From the NCBI RefSeq assembly GCF_007827695.1, contig NZ_VITA01000003.1, positions 310,001 to 374,000 on the forward strand: a stretch of 64,000 nucleotides of DNA. Reading direction: 5' to 3'. This stretch comes from Sinorhizobium medicae. GTDB taxonomy: Bacteria > Pseudomonadota > Alphaproteobacteria > Rhizobiales > Rhizobiaceae. The translations under genes were made by a program, and so were the position numbers. Position 1 is the first letter of the stretch; each line of letters starts with the position of its first letter. Below the pieces are notes generated by a model, which saw nothing but the letters and a program-made list of their open reading frames with translations, ran no database searches and was not told the DNA's origin. Shown piece by piece: positions 28,690 through 38,021 of this stretch.

Positions 28690-29988
28690 TCAGCGCTGCA
28701 GCACCGGGGGAACGTAGTCGCGTCCCGTGTCGATCGAGGCAGGCCGCCCGGCGAGGAAGAGCTCGCCGACGCGCGGCGCGGTCCTGGCGACGACCTTGCC
28801 CGCCTTGATGACGAACAGCCGGTTCGGCTTCAGCCGCAACGCCTCGGTGACATCAGCGGCCTGCAGCACGATCAGATCTGCCTTGCACCCGACGTCCAGG
28901 CCGTAGCCTTCAAGCCCCATGGTCTTTGCCGAATTGACGGTGATCGCGTCGAATATCCTGCGCTTGTCGTCGATGCCGGCCATCTGCGCGACATGGATGG
29001 CCATGTGACCGACCTCCAGCATGTCGCCAGAGCCCATCGAGTACCAGGGGTCCATGACGCAGTCATGGCCGAAGGAGACGTTGAGGCCCGCCGCCATCAG
29101 CTCCCGCACCCGCGTCATGCCGCGCCGTTTCGGATAGCTGTCGTGGCGCCCCTGCAGCATGATGTTGATCAGCGGATTGGGGATCACGTTGATTTCCGCC
29201 TCGGCCATCAACGGAATGAGCTTCGAGACGTAATAGTTGTCCATCGAATGCATCGAGGTGAGATGCGAACCTGCCACGCGCCCCTGGAGGCCGAAGCGCA
29301 CGGACTGCGCCGCCAGCGTCTCGATGTGGCGCGACATGGGATCGTCGGTCTCGTCACAATGCATGTCGACCGGCAGGCCGCGGTCGGCGGCGATCCGGCA
29401 CAGCGCCTCGACCGAGCGCGCGCCGTCCTCCATCGTCCGCTCGAAATGCGGAATGCCCCCGACGATGCCGATGCCCATGTCGAGAGCGCGATCGAGCGAG
29501 GAGACGCCGTCCGGCGCACGGTAGTAGCCATCCTGGGGGAAGGCGACGAGTTGCAACTCGATATAGGGGGCGACCTTTTCCTTCACCTCGAGCAGCGCCT
29601 CGGCCGTCACCAGGCGCGGATCGGACGTGTCCACATGGCTGCGAATATAAAGGAGGCCTTGTGTGACGGCGAGGTCGCAATAGCGCAGGGCCCGCTCGAC
29701 CAGGGCTTCCTTCGTGAGGAGCGGGCGCAACTCGCCCCAGAGCGCGATGCCCTCGAGCAGCGTCCCGGAAACATTCATGCGCGGCAAACCGAGCGACAGG
29801 GTCGCATCCATGTGGAAATGCGGATCGCAGAAGGGCGGGCTCACCAGCCGGCCGGTCGCGTCGATCTCCTCGCCGGCGGCCACGACGATGGATTTCCCGA
29901 TGGCGGCGATCTTGCCGCTGGAAACGCCTATGTCCAGGCCCTCGCGCCCGTCGGGAAGGTTTGCATTACGGATGATCAGATCGAACAT
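28690..29988 (-). CDS. codA: cytosine deaminase-type amidohydrolase
   Basis: A 432-residue amidohydrolase that aligns by eye over its whole length with E. coli CodA: PPFCDPHFHMDAT (metal His pair), SGTLLEGIALWGE, IRSHVDTSDP, VAFPQDG, DMHCDETDD, SHLTSMHS, QGRHDSYPKRRGMTRV and GHDCVMDPWY are all in place. It hydrolyses cytosine to uracil and ammonia; the family also deaminates creatinine and isoguanine-like rings. ATG 29988 has GGAG nine bases upstream, better than the ATG three codons earlier. Last gene of the BMP-type importer operon, which fits nucleobase salvage or catabolism. Confidence 0.85.
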   Translation of the reverse strand: MFDLIIRNANLPDGREGLDIGVSSGKIAAIGKSIVVAAGEEIDATGRLVSPPFCDPHFHMDATLSLGLPRMNVSGTLLEGIALWGELRPLLTKEALVERALRYCDLAVTQGLLYIRSHVDTSDPRLVTAEALLEVKEKVAPYIELQLVAFPQDGYYRAPDGVSSLDRALDMGIGIVGGIPHFERTMEDGARSVEALCRIAADRGLPVDMHCDETDDPMSRHIETLAAQSVRFGLQGRVAGSHLTSMHSMDNYYVSKLIPLMAEAEINVIPNPLINIMLQGRHDSYPKRRGMTRVRELMAAGLNVSFGHDCVMDPWYSMGSGDMLEVGHMAIHVAQMAGIDDKRRIFDAITVNSAKTMGLEGYGLDVGCKADLIVLQAADVTEALRLKPNRLFVIKAGKVVARTAPRVGELFLAGRPASIDTGRDYVPPVLQR

Positions 29989-30011
29989 GGGTGGCATCTC
30001 CGGATATTCGC

Positions 30012-30956
30012 TCAGCGCTCGCCGCGCCGGTACGGTTGCATCAGGGCCTGCGGCACGCGGGCGCGTCGGGCCATGAGCGCCAGCGCTGCGATCGACAGCA
30101 GATAGGGGATCATCAGAAAGATCTGATAGGGTACCACGCCGCTCAGCCGCGTCTGCAGGCGCAGCTGGAAACTATCGAACAAGGCGAAGAGCAGCGCACC
30201 CAGCAAGGCGCGGCCCGGCCGCCATGAGGCGAAGACGACGAGCGCGATGCAGATCCAGCCGCGCCCCTGCACCATGGTCGGGAAGAAGCTGTTGAAGGCC
30301 GAGAGCGTCAGGAAGGCGCCGCCGACACCCATCAATGCGCTGCCCGCGACGACGGCGCCATAGCGCACCGCCATTGGATTGATCCCCTGCGCCTCGGCAG
30401 CGTGGGGATTCTCCCCGGTCATGCGGATGGCGAGCCCGAGCGGCGTGCGGAAAATCACGTAGGCGAGCGCCAATGCAAGAAAGATAGCCGCATAGGTCGG
30501 CGGCGTCTGTGTGAAGAGCGCCGGACCGACGAAGGGGAGGGAGGACAGCATCGGCACGTCGATCGGCTGGAATGGCTCGATCGTCGGCGGTGTACCCGCC
30601 ACCGGCACGAGCAGACGGAAGACGTAGTAGCTGAAGCTCGACGCAAATAGCGTCACGCCGAGGCCGGAAACATGCTGGGAGAGCCCGAGCGTCACGGTCA
30701 GACCCGCATGCAGGAGGCCGAAGACCCCACCGGAAAGGGCTGCGACAAGGAGGCCCGTCCACAGGTCGGCGCCGTTATAGACCGCGAGCCATCCGATCAT
30801 CGCGCCGAAGGTCATGATGCCTTCGATGCCGAGGTTGAGCACCCCCGAGCGCTCGCAGAGCAGCGCCCCGAGCGTGCCGAGGATCAGCGGAGTGGCGATG
30901 CGCAAAACAGCCGCCCAGAGGCCCGCGGAAGCGAGAATGTCAAAGACGACGCTCAT
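30012..30956 (-). CDS. nucleoside/purine-type ABC permease (BMP family), second subunit
   Basis: A 314-residue membrane protein starting at ATG 30956, which overlaps the preceding permease stop (ATGA); the longer open frame upstream is a shadow of that permease. Motifs RSGVLNLGIEGIM and NPHAAEAQGINPM are hallmarks of the YufQ/NupQ-like permeases that work with BMP-family lipoprotein/periplasmic receptors for purine nucleosides. It is followed 24 bases later by the cytosine deaminase gene. Confidence 0.9.
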   Translation of the reverse strand: MSVVFDILASAGLWAAVLRIATPLILGTLGALLCERSGVLNLGIEGIMTFGAMIGWLAVYNGADLWTGLLVAALSGGVFGLLHAGLTVTLGLSQHVSGLGVTLFASSFSYYVFRLLVPVAGTPPTIEPFQPIDVPMLSSLPFVGPALFTQTPPTYAAIFLALALAYVIFRTPLGLAIRMTGENPHAAEAQGINPMAVRYGAVVAGSALMGVGGAFLTLSAFNSFFPTMVQGRGWICIALVVFASWRPGRALLGALLFALFDSFQLRLQTRLSGVVPYQIFLMIPYLLSIAALALMARRARVPQALMQPYRRGER

Positions 30957-32002
30957 CGGCTGATCCTGTATTGCGTGAAGAAGACGCCGGTCAGCATGCT
31001 GATCAGCGACAGCGCCACCGTCACATCGGCTATATAGGAGGGAATGCCCATGCTGCGGCTCATCCCGTCGGCCCCGACGAACATGACTGCCGTAAACAGG
31101 GCGGCGAGCACCACGCCGAGCGGATTGAGATTGGCGAGCATGGCGACGACGATTCCGGAGTAACCGTAGCCCGGCGAGAGGTCGGTCGTCACATAGCCCT
31201 GCACGCCCATGACTTCGAGAGCGCCGGCAAGACCGGCAAGGCCGCCCGATATGCAGGCCACCGTCACCAATGTGCGGCCAAGCGGCACGCCGGCGAAAAC
31301 CGCTCCGGCGGGATTGAGGCCCGCTGCGCGCGCCTGCATGCCGAACACCGTGCGCGATTGCACGAGATGAACCAGGACCGCGAGCATGGCGGCGATTATC
31401 AATCCGAGATGGAGGCGCGATCGGGAGAGGAGCTTGGGCAGTACAGCCGCATCGGCAACCGGCTGGGACTGCGGCCAGCCGAAGGCCATCGGGTCCTTCA
31501 GGATGCTGTCTATCAGCATGGAGACGAAGAGCACGGCGACGAAATTGAGGAGAAGCGTGGTCACGACCTCGTCGACGGAAAAGCGCAGCCTCAGCCAGAG
31601 CGGCACAAGCAGCAGGACGATGCCGGCTGCCGCGCCCGTAACGAGAAGCAGCGGGATCTGTACGGCTGCGGGAAGGCCGCCCAAGAGCTGCGAGCTGGCG
31701 GCCGCGACGGCGATCGCCCCGAGATAGAACTGGCCCTCCCCGCCGATGTTCCACAGCCGCGCCCGGAACGCGACCGCCGCGGCAAGTCCCGTCAGAATGA
31801 GCGGGCTTGCGCGCGTCAGGGTCTCGGTGGCCGAAAGTCGCGAGCCGAAAGCACCGACGAGAATGCGCCAATAGGCTTCCATCACCGGCGCGCCGGCAAT
31901 CGCAATAAGCACGCCCGCCAGCGCCAGCGCACAGAGAACGGCAAGTACCGGCGTCGCGATCACCAGGGCGAGCGAACGATGTTCGCGTCGTTCAAAGCGC
32001 AT
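30953..32002 (-). CDS. nucleoside/purine-type ABC permease (BMP family), first subunit
   Basis: A 349-residue permease of the YufP/NupP type with about eight hydrophobic helices; RARLWNIGGEGQFYLG is the family signature and NPAGAVFAGVPLGRT the coupling-helix region. ATG 32002 is preferred for its GAGG six bases upstream; ATG 32023 is an alternative. It overlaps the ATPase gene at its 5' end and the second permease at its 3' end, so the transporter is translated as a unit. Confidence 0.9.
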   Translation of the reverse strand: MRFERREHRSLALVIATPVLAVLCALALAGVLIAIAGAPVMEAYWRILVGAFGSRLSATETLTRASPLILTGLAAAVAFRARLWNIGGEGQFYLGAIAVAAASSQLLGGLPAAVQIPLLLVTGAAAGIVLLLVPLWLRLRFSVDEVVTTLLLNFVAVLFVSMLIDSILKDPMAFGWPQSQPVADAAVLPKLLSRSRLHLGLIIAAMLAVLVHLVQSRTVFGMQARAAGLNPAGAVFAGVPLGRTLVTVACISGGLAGLAGALEVMGVQGYVTTDLSPGYGYSGIVVAMLANLNPLGVVLAALFTAVMFVGADGMSRSMGIPSYIADVTVALSLISMLTGVFFTQYRISR

Positions 32003-33518
32003 GGGAAACCTCGTGCTCGTCATTCCATTCGCCGGCCATCATCAGGCCGAGTTTCGTGGCATCGGCACTCTCGGCAGCGATCGGAAGGGAAAGCCGGCCG
32101 TTGACAATGGCCTGAATGCGATCGGCGAGCGCCATCACTTCTTCGAGGTCCTCCGAGATCAGGAGCACCGCGGTTCCCGCGCGCCGCGCTTCGAGCAGGC
32201 GCGCATGGACCGCGACGACAGCTCCTTCGTCGAGCCCGCGCGCCGGCTGCGCTGCAATGAGGATGCGCGGCCGGTCGATCAGATTGCGCCCGAGGATGAG
32301 TTTCTGCATGTTGCCGCCCGAGAGCAGGCGCGTCCGCGTCGGCGGCCTGCCGCCGCGCACGTCGAAGGCATCGATGATCTCTCCGGCAAATGCCTGGGCT
32401 GCCTGCCGATCGACGAGGCCATGGCGTGAAAATCGCGGCAGGCGCTCGAGAACGGCGTTCTCCCAGATGGCCATTTCGCCGATCGCTCCCTCCTCGTTGC
32501 GATCTTCCGGAATGCGGCCAATTCCGGCCCCGACGGCCTCATCCACAGTAAGGTCGCCGACAGGCTGGCCGAACAGCAGCAGCTCGCCCCTGTCACGCCC
32601 GACCGTACCCGACAGGAGATGCGCCAGTGTCGTCTGGCCGTTGCCGGAAACACCGATAATTCCGAGGACTTCTCCTGCCCGAAGGCTGAAATCTACCGAT
32701 TTCAGTCTTTCCACTCCATCGATGATGACGCTGACGCCGGCAGCCTTAAGCACCTCCTCGCCGGGCGTGGAAGGCTCGCGCACAGGCCGCGCCAACTTGC
32801 GGCCCACCATCAGTTCGGCAAGCTCGGCCTTGTTCGTCTTTTCCGCCAGTCGCTCGGCGACCTTGCGACCGCCGCGCAGCACGACAATTCGGTCGGCGGC
32901 GGCCATGACCTCGTCCAGCTTGTGCGAAATGAAAATCAGCGAAAGACCTTCGCGCGCCATCTCCTTCAGCGTTGCGAACAGCCGCTCGGCCTCCAGATTG
33001 GTCAGCACCGCCGTGGGTTCGTCGAGCACCAGGATACGCGCATCGTTGTAGAGTGCCTTCAGGATCTCGACGCGCTGCTGCTCGCCGACTGACAGGTCGC
33101 CGACCCGCGCATCGGGCTCCACCGTCAGGCCGAACCGCTGGCAAATGCCGCTGAGCTTCCGCCGTGCTGCGGCCGTGCCGGATCGGAAGTGCCAAAGGCT
33201 CTCCGTGCCGGCCATGACGTTTTCCAGCACCGTCAGGTTGGGGGCGAGGGAGAAATGCTGGTGCACCATGCCGATCCCGGCACGGATCGCCGCGCGCGGT
33301 TTGCCCGACGGCAGTTCCCGTCCTCCGACCAGCACCTTGCCGGTATCCGGCACGTAATGGCCGAACAGAATGCTCATCAGGGTGGTCTTGCCGGCGCCGT
33401 TTTCGCCGAGGAGTGCCACGATCTCGCCCTTGCCAAGACTCAGCGATATGTCGTCATTGGCGAGATTGTCGCCGAAGCGCTTGCAGACGTTGCGGATGTC
33501 GAGAACGGCTTCTGTCAT
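31992..33518 (-). CDS. ABC transporter ATP-binding protein of BMP-type importer
   Basis: A 508-residue double ATPase of the YufO/NupO type. Domain 1: Walker A GENGAGKTT (about 37-45), signature LSVGEQQRVEILKAL, Walker B ILVLDEPTAVLT. Domain 2 is degenerate as usual in this family: GVSGNGQTT for Walker A, LSGGNMQKLILGRNL for the signature and ILIAAQPARGLD lacking the catalytic acid. Its ATG overlaps the amidase stop by four bases. Confidence 0.9.
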   Translation of the reverse strand: MTEAVLDIRNVCKRFGDNLANDDISLSLGKGEIVALLGENGAGKTTLMSILFGHYVPDTGKVLVGGRELPSGKPRAAIRAGIGMVHQHFSLAPNLTVLENVMAGTESLWHFRSGTAAARRKLSGICQRFGLTVEPDARVGDLSVGEQQRVEILKALYNDARILVLDEPTAVLTNLEAERLFATLKEMAREGLSLIFISHKLDEVMAAADRIVVLRGGRKVAERLAEKTNKAELAELMVGRKLARPVREPSTPGEEVLKAAGVSVIIDGVERLKSVDFSLRAGEVLGIIGVSGNGQTTLAHLLSGTVGRDRGELLLFGQPVGDLTVDEAVGAGIGRIPEDRNEEGAIGEMAIWENAVLERLPRFSRHGLVDRQAAQAFAGEIIDAFDVRGGRPPTRTRLLSGGNMQKLILGRNLIDRPRILIAAQPARGLDEGAVVAVHARLLEARRAGTAVLLISEDLEEVMALADRIQAIVNGRLSLPIAAESADATKLGLMMAGEWNDEHEVSHAL

Positions 33519-34930
33519 TCCGAAAGTCCCGCAACGGCGAATCGGTGCCGCCAGCGGCCATGGCGTTCGAGGCGTGCCGCAAGCTCGAGGAGGAGGCGGT
33601 CGCCCCCCATAGGCGCCAGGATTTGCACCGGCAGCGGCAACCCGCCTCTATCCGCGCCGAAGGGAAGGGTAAGCGCCGGAAAGCCGGTCACATTGGCGAG
33701 TGCCGCAAGCGGTGCAAACGTCGTCATGCGCCTGATCTGCAGGTCGATGTCGCCGTGGTCGAAGGGGAAGGCCCCGATTCGCGGGGGTGCCGACGCAAGC
33801 ATGGGGGTCAGGATACAGTCTACCCGGTCGAAAAGCGACCAGAGCGCATGGCTCGCATGGACGGCGGCGTCGAGTGTCGCCCAGAAGGCAGTCGCCTCGA
33901 GACGCAACCCATGGCTGGCAAAAGCCTGCGTCAGCCGTTCGGCGCGTCCCGCGTCGAGACCGGCTGAACCGACGAAATTGGCGAGGTTGACGGCGATGAT
34001 GTCACGCAGCGCCTGGCCGCTTGCGGCGACGCCAGGGGCAAAAGCGTCCCAGTGCATCGCAACGACATAGTGGCCGTCTGCCTCGAGCGCGCGCGCGGCG
34101 CTTTCCACAGCCTCGCTGCGCGCCGGTTCGGAGGGGTATTCTTCCCCGGTCTCGAGAAGGAGGCCGACACGCAAGCGCCCGGACGGGGCGGGGGCGAAGG
34201 TTGGGTCGGGAAACGGTCCCCTGCTGCGTCCCGCTGCCGCGTTGAAGATCGCCGCAAGGTCGCGGGCCGAGCGGCATAGCGCCAACTCACCGGCAATGCC
34301 GCCGAGGTGATTGCCGAAGGATGGCCCCGCCGGTACCGCGCCACGAGTCGCCTTGAGGCCGAAGAGCCCGCAGCATGCCGCGGGAACGCGGATGGATCCG
34401 CCGGCATCGGTCGCATGGGCGATCGCCACGATGCCCGCGGCGACGGCAGCCGCGGCGCCGCCCGAGGAGCCGCCGGGCGTCAGGTCCGTATCGAGGGGAT
34501 TGCGACAGACGGAGCCGGCTGCCGGCTCGCTCGCGAGCGAGAGGCCCATTTCCGGCACGGTGGTAAGTCCAAAGAAGCAAAGGCCCGCAGCGCGAAGCCT
34601 GGCTGCCAGGTCACTGTCCTGTGAGGCAGCGGTACTGCGCTCGAGCATGTTCGAGCCGGCCGTAACCGGAAGACCGGCAAAGGGGCCGCCGAGATCCTTG
34701 GCGAGGCTAGGGACACCGAAAAAAGGTTGGGCCTGCGCGTCGCCCGGCGACCGGCTGAGTCGGGCATCCGCATTCTCGGCGGCGGCTCGACCGAGAATGG
34801 GATCGACATGCGCGAGCGCACCGATTTCTGCCCATCGGCGGGTCGCCGCAAGGGATGCTTCCATGGCTTCGGAAGCGCTGAGACGGCCCGCCCGGATCGC
34901 CTCGGCCAGAGAGATTGCATCACCTGCCAT
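33515..34930 (-). CDS. amidase-signature hydrolase inside the BMP importer operon
   Basis: A 471-residue amidase-signature enzyme started at ATG 34930 (a GTG directly before it is possible). The Ser-cisSer-Lys triad is visible: Lys in SLAKDLGG, cis-Ser in GGSSGGAAAAV and nucleophilic Ser in DAGGSIRVPA. It resembles GatA-like and AtzE-like amidases that cleave carboxamide or N-carbamoyl groups. It sits between the binding protein and the ATPase, overlapping the latter by four bases, so it very likely acts on the imported compound or its product. Specificity unknown. Confidence 0.85.
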   Translation of the reverse strand: MAGDAISLAEAIRAGRLSASEAMEASLAATRRWAEIGALAHVDPILGRAAAENADARLSRSPGDAQAQPFFGVPSLAKDLGGPFAGLPVTAGSNMLERSTAASQDSDLAARLRAAGLCFFGLTTVPEMGLSLASEPAAGSVCRNPLDTDLTPGGSSGGAAAAVAAGIVAIAHATDAGGSIRVPAACCGLFGLKATRGAVPAGPSFGNHLGGIAGELALCRSARDLAAIFNAAAGRSRGPFPDPTFAPAPSGRLRVGLLLETGEEYPSEPARSEAVESAARALEADGHYVVAMHWDAFAPGVAASGQALRDIIAVNLANFVGSAGLDAGRAERLTQAFASHGLRLEATAFWATLDAAVHASHALWSLFDRVDCILTPMLASAPPRIGAFPFDHGDIDLQIRRMTTFAPLAALANVTGFPALTLPFGADRGGLPLPVQILAPMGGDRLLLELAARLERHGRWRHRFAVAGLSE

Positions 34931-34941
34931 CACAAAGCCGG

Positions 34942-35925
34942 TTACTTCGGCTCGTCGGTTATGCGCGGAACCTCGAAGGCGCCCGATTTGATCTCGGCGC
35001 GCTTGGCTTCCATGGCCGCTTCGGCATCCGCCGGTGCGACGCCCTTTACATAGGCAATGTCGCTGCCGCCTTCCTTCAGCAGGCCGAAGGCGGTGTAATC
35101 CTTGCCGACCGGGTTGCCGGCGGAAACGTCGGCTATTGCCGCGTCGAGGATCGGGCGGAAGCCCCAGAGTGCGTTGGCGAAGACCGTCTCGGGGTAGCGC
35201 GGCGTGTAGTCGATCAGAGAACCCACGGACTTGAGTCCACGTTCCTTCGCCGCGTCGGCGGTGCCGATACGTTCGCCGAAAAGGATGTCGGCGCCGGCAT
35301 CGATCTGGGCGAGGCCCGCTTCACGCGCCTTTGGCGGATCGAAAAAGGTGCCGATGAAGGCGACGAGGTGCTTGGCTTCCGGATTGACGGCCTTTACGCC
35401 GGCGGCGAAAGCATTGATGAGCATGTTGACTTCCGGTATCGGAATGGCGCCGACGGAGCCGACGACGTTCGACTTCGTCATCTTCCCTGCGAGCATGCCG
35501 GCAAGATAGGCGCCGTCATGGTTCCATGTGCCGAAGACACCGAAGTTCTCGCCGGCTTCCTTGCCGCTCGAGCCGAGTACGAAGGCAGTCTCCGGATAGT
35601 CGGCGGCGACGTCGCGGGCCTGCTTTTCAACAGCATAAGCTTCGCCGATGATGAGTCTTACGCCCTGCTCGGCATATTCGCGCATCGCGCGGGGGTAATC
35701 CGTACCGGAAACGCCTTCGGAGAACACATATTCGATCGCGCCTTCGGCAGCCGCGTCCTGCAGTGCCTTGTGCAAGACCGAGTTCCAGGCATTCTCGACC
35801 GGAGAGGCGTGGATGCCCGCGACCTTTATCGGCGCGGCGCGGACGGCCGGCGCGAAAGCGCTCACGCCAAGCGCCAAGCCGAACGCAAGCACATTGCGCC
35901 GGCTCATCATCAGATTTCTTGTCAT
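34942..35925 (-). CDS. BMP-family periplasmic binding protein
   Basis: A 327-residue exported receptor. The N terminus (MMSRRNVLAFGLALGVSAFAPAVRA) has a twin-Arg-like SRRNVLAF motif, so Tat export is possible. The mature part has the BMP fold: IKVAGIHASPVENAWN, RLIIGEAYAVE, FGTWNHDGAYLAG and DAGADILFGE. No lipobox cysteine is seen, so it is soluble. The family binds purine nucleosides and related bases. It is 100 bases downstream of the class III aminotransferase. Confidence 0.85.
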   Translation of the reverse strand: MTRNLMMSRRNVLAFGLALGVSAFAPAVRAAPIKVAGIHASPVENAWNSVLHKALQDAAAEGAIEYVFSEGVSGTDYPRAMREYAEQGVRLIIGEAYAVEKQARDVAADYPETAFVLGSSGKEAGENFGVFGTWNHDGAYLAGMLAGKMTKSNVVGSVGAIPIPEVNMLINAFAAGVKAVNPEAKHLVAFIGTFFDPPKAREAGLAQIDAGADILFGERIGTADAAKERGLKSVGSLIDYTPRYPETVFANALWGFRPILDAAIADVSAGNPVGKDYTAFGLLKEGGSDIAYVKGVAPADAEAAMEAKRAEIKSGAFEVPRITDEPK

Positions 35926-36025
35926 GGATGGTGTTCCCCTTTTTACCGGTTGGTTGAACTTTTATTGTGTGCAAAGCTTTGTCAAGCAGCGCAGTGGGAC
36001 ATGACGGCAGGGACTGCGGATCGGT

Positions 36026-37339
36026 CTACCAGCCGGCGAAATCCTCAAGCGCGGCATCATCGATCCGTCCGGCCGCCACGTCGGCGAGCGCCTGATCGAG
36101 AATGGCGACACCCTCCCGAGCCTCGGCCTGCGTCAACGTCAGCGGTGGCGTGAGTTCGAGCACGTTGGACCGAACGCCGACATAGTAAAGAACAAGGCCG
36201 AGTTGGAAGGCGCGGTAGACGGTCAGCGCCGTCTGCCGCGAAGCCGGTTTACGGCTGGTGCGATCCTCCACGAGTTCGACGCCGAGAGCCAGGCCGCGGC
36301 CGCGCACATCGCCGATAAGCCTGTGACGGGCGGCAAGGCGGTCGAGCGATTCGCGCAGCACCCCGCCGGTCCTTTCCGCATTTTCGGCGAGACGGTTGCG
36401 CTCTATCGTCTGCAGCACCGCCAGCGCGGCGGCCGCGCAGATTGGATTGCCGTGCACGGTCTGCAGCGAGAAGGCGACGGCGTGGTTCATGACGGCTTCC
36501 GGCCCCACCACCGCAGAAATCGGCAGGCCGCCGCCGAGCCCTTTTCCGAAAACGATAATATCCGGTTCGATACCCGACTGTTCGAAGGCGTTGAAGCGTC
36601 CGCTGCGACCGAGGCCGACCTTCACCTCGTCCGACACGATCAGGATGCCGTGCTTGCGGCAGAGCGCCTCCACCGCCTTGAAGAACCCGTCCGGGGGCAA
36701 AAGCATGCCGCCGTCCGACTGGATCGGTTCGATGAAGAAGGCAGCGACCTCACCCGGTGGCAGCTCTGTCGCGAAAAGAAGTTGGAGACGGGCGAGCGCG
36801 GCGTCCTTTGCGGCCTCGGGACTGCCAGCGGCGTAGCTGTTCGGGTATGGCACCAGTGTCAGGCCTTCCGCTCGTCCGCCTTGCTGTGCCGGATGGCCGG
36901 AAATGCCCATGGAACCGACGGTGCCGCCGTGATAGGCCCCCTCAAAGGCGAGGATGCGCGGCCGGCCGGTGGCGGCGACGACCATGCGGGCGACGGTCTC
37001 ATTGGCGTCGGAACCGGAATGACCGAACCAGACGCGGCCGCGGGCGCGTTCCGGTACCAGGGAAAGCAGCTTTTCGGCGAGCAGCACGCAGGGCTCGTTG
37101 GCAGTCGAAAGATAACTGGCGCCCGCCTGATCGGAGAGTGCGCGGTCTACCGCCTCGCGGATTGCTGGATGGGAATGGCCGAGGCTCGCAGCACCCCAGG
37201 AGGCGGAGAAATCGAGAAGCCGTCGCCCATCGTCGGCGGTCAGATAGGCGCCGCTGCCGCCTACGACGGCCTGCGGAAAGAACCGCAGATGCGCCATGCT
37301 GGAGATCGAACGGCTTTCGCGGGCGTAGAGACCGGGCAT
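36026..37339 (-). CDS. class III (omega/GABA-type) aminotransferase
   Basis: A 437-residue PLP enzyme. Seen: FGHSGSDANETVARM for cofactor phosphate, EGAYHGGT, Asp of VSDEVKVGLGRSG, and the Schiff-base Lys in IVFGKGLGGGLP. The family includes GABA, beta-alanine, taurine and diaminobutyrate transaminases. In this operon it could remove the amino group of an omega-amino acid produced by the amidohydrolases (for example beta-alanine from pyrimidine breakdown), which is inference. It is 13 bases downstream of the cysteine hydrolase gene. Confidence 0.85.
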   Translation of the reverse strand: MPGLYARESRSISSMAHLRFFPQAVVGGSGAYLTADDGRRLLDFSASWGAASLGHSHPAIREAVDRALSDQAGASYLSTANEPCVLLAEKLLSLVPERARGRVWFGHSGSDANETVARMVVAATGRPRILAFEGAYHGGTVGSMGISGHPAQQGGRAEGLTLVPYPNSYAAGSPEAAKDAALARLQLLFATELPPGEVAAFFIEPIQSDGGMLLPPDGFFKAVEALCRKHGILIVSDEVKVGLGRSGRFNAFEQSGIEPDIIVFGKGLGGGLPISAVVGPEAVMNHAVAFSLQTVHGNPICAAAALAVLQTIERNRLAENAERTGGVLRESLDRLAARHRLIGDVRGRGLALGVELVEDRTSRKPASRQTALTVYRAFQLGLVLYYVGVRSNVLELTPPLTLTQAEAREGVAILDQALADVAAGRIDDAALEDFAGW

Positions 37340-37352
37340 CGGCTATGCTCCT

Positions 37353-38021
37353 CTATCTCAAAAAGGTGAGAACCTCTTCGAGCGAGACGACATGGCAATA
37401 GATCATGTTGATGATCTCGAGTTCCCGGCGATGCAGCTCTTCGGTGGCCGCCGCGCCGCAATCGTCGACGACGACGACGCCGAAACTTTCATCCGCCAGG
37501 CTGCGCACCGTGGAAGATACGCACTGGTCGGTGAAAATTCCGCAGCAGATGACGTCCTTGATGCCCATGTTGTGCAGGACGAGGCGCAGGTTCGTACCGG
37601 TCAACGCGCTGTCGGTCGTTTTGGTGATGACGATCTCGTCGGCGCGTGGCTCGAGTTCCGGAACGACCTGGCCCTCCGGCAGCTCCTTCGGCAGAAGCAG
37701 ATAGTTGAAGCCCGGCTTTTTCTGGCTCAGCGACCGGTCGCGCCCGTCCGGCTTCAGGCAGGCAATACGCGCGAAGATCACCTCCACCTTGCGCCTGCGG
37801 CATTCGTCGATCAGCCGTGCCGTGTTCGGTATCACCGTTTCGCGCATGCGCTCGTAGAAGGGCTGCCAGCGGGCGGTTTCCTCGGGCGTATCCTTCGGGT
37901 CCAGATAGGTGTTCTGGATGTCGATGACCAGGAGCGCAGTGGTTTCCGGATCGAGAACGATGTCGTCCGGTTCCTGCGCATTCGCGTAGTAGAAGGATCG
38001 GTAGGCGGTCTTCCAGCTCAT
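37353..38021 (-). CDS. cysteine amidohydrolase (isochorismatase-like), copy 1
   Basis: A 222-residue isochorismatase-fold hydrolase with catalytic Asp34 (VIDIQN), Lys134 (VITKTTDS) and Cys167 (FTDQCVSST). The triad identifies it as an N-carbamoylsarcosine amidase/ureidoacrylate/biuret-hydrolase type, acting on amide or ureido C-N bonds rather than isochorismate. The block PDGRDRSL followed by GFN is shared with the second copy at 42737. Its ATG overlaps the livM-like stop by four bases. Confidence 0.85.
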   Translation of the reverse strand: MSWKTAYRSFYYANAQEPDDIVLDPETTALLVIDIQNTYLDPKDTPEETARWQPFYERMRETVIPNTARLIDECRRRKVEVIFARIACLKPDGRDRSLSQKKPGFNYLLLPKELPEGQVVPELEPRADEIVITKTTDSALTGTNLRLVLHNMGIKDVICCGIFTDQCVSSTVRSLADESFGVVVVDDCGAAATEELHRRELEIINMIYCHVVSLEEVLTFLR

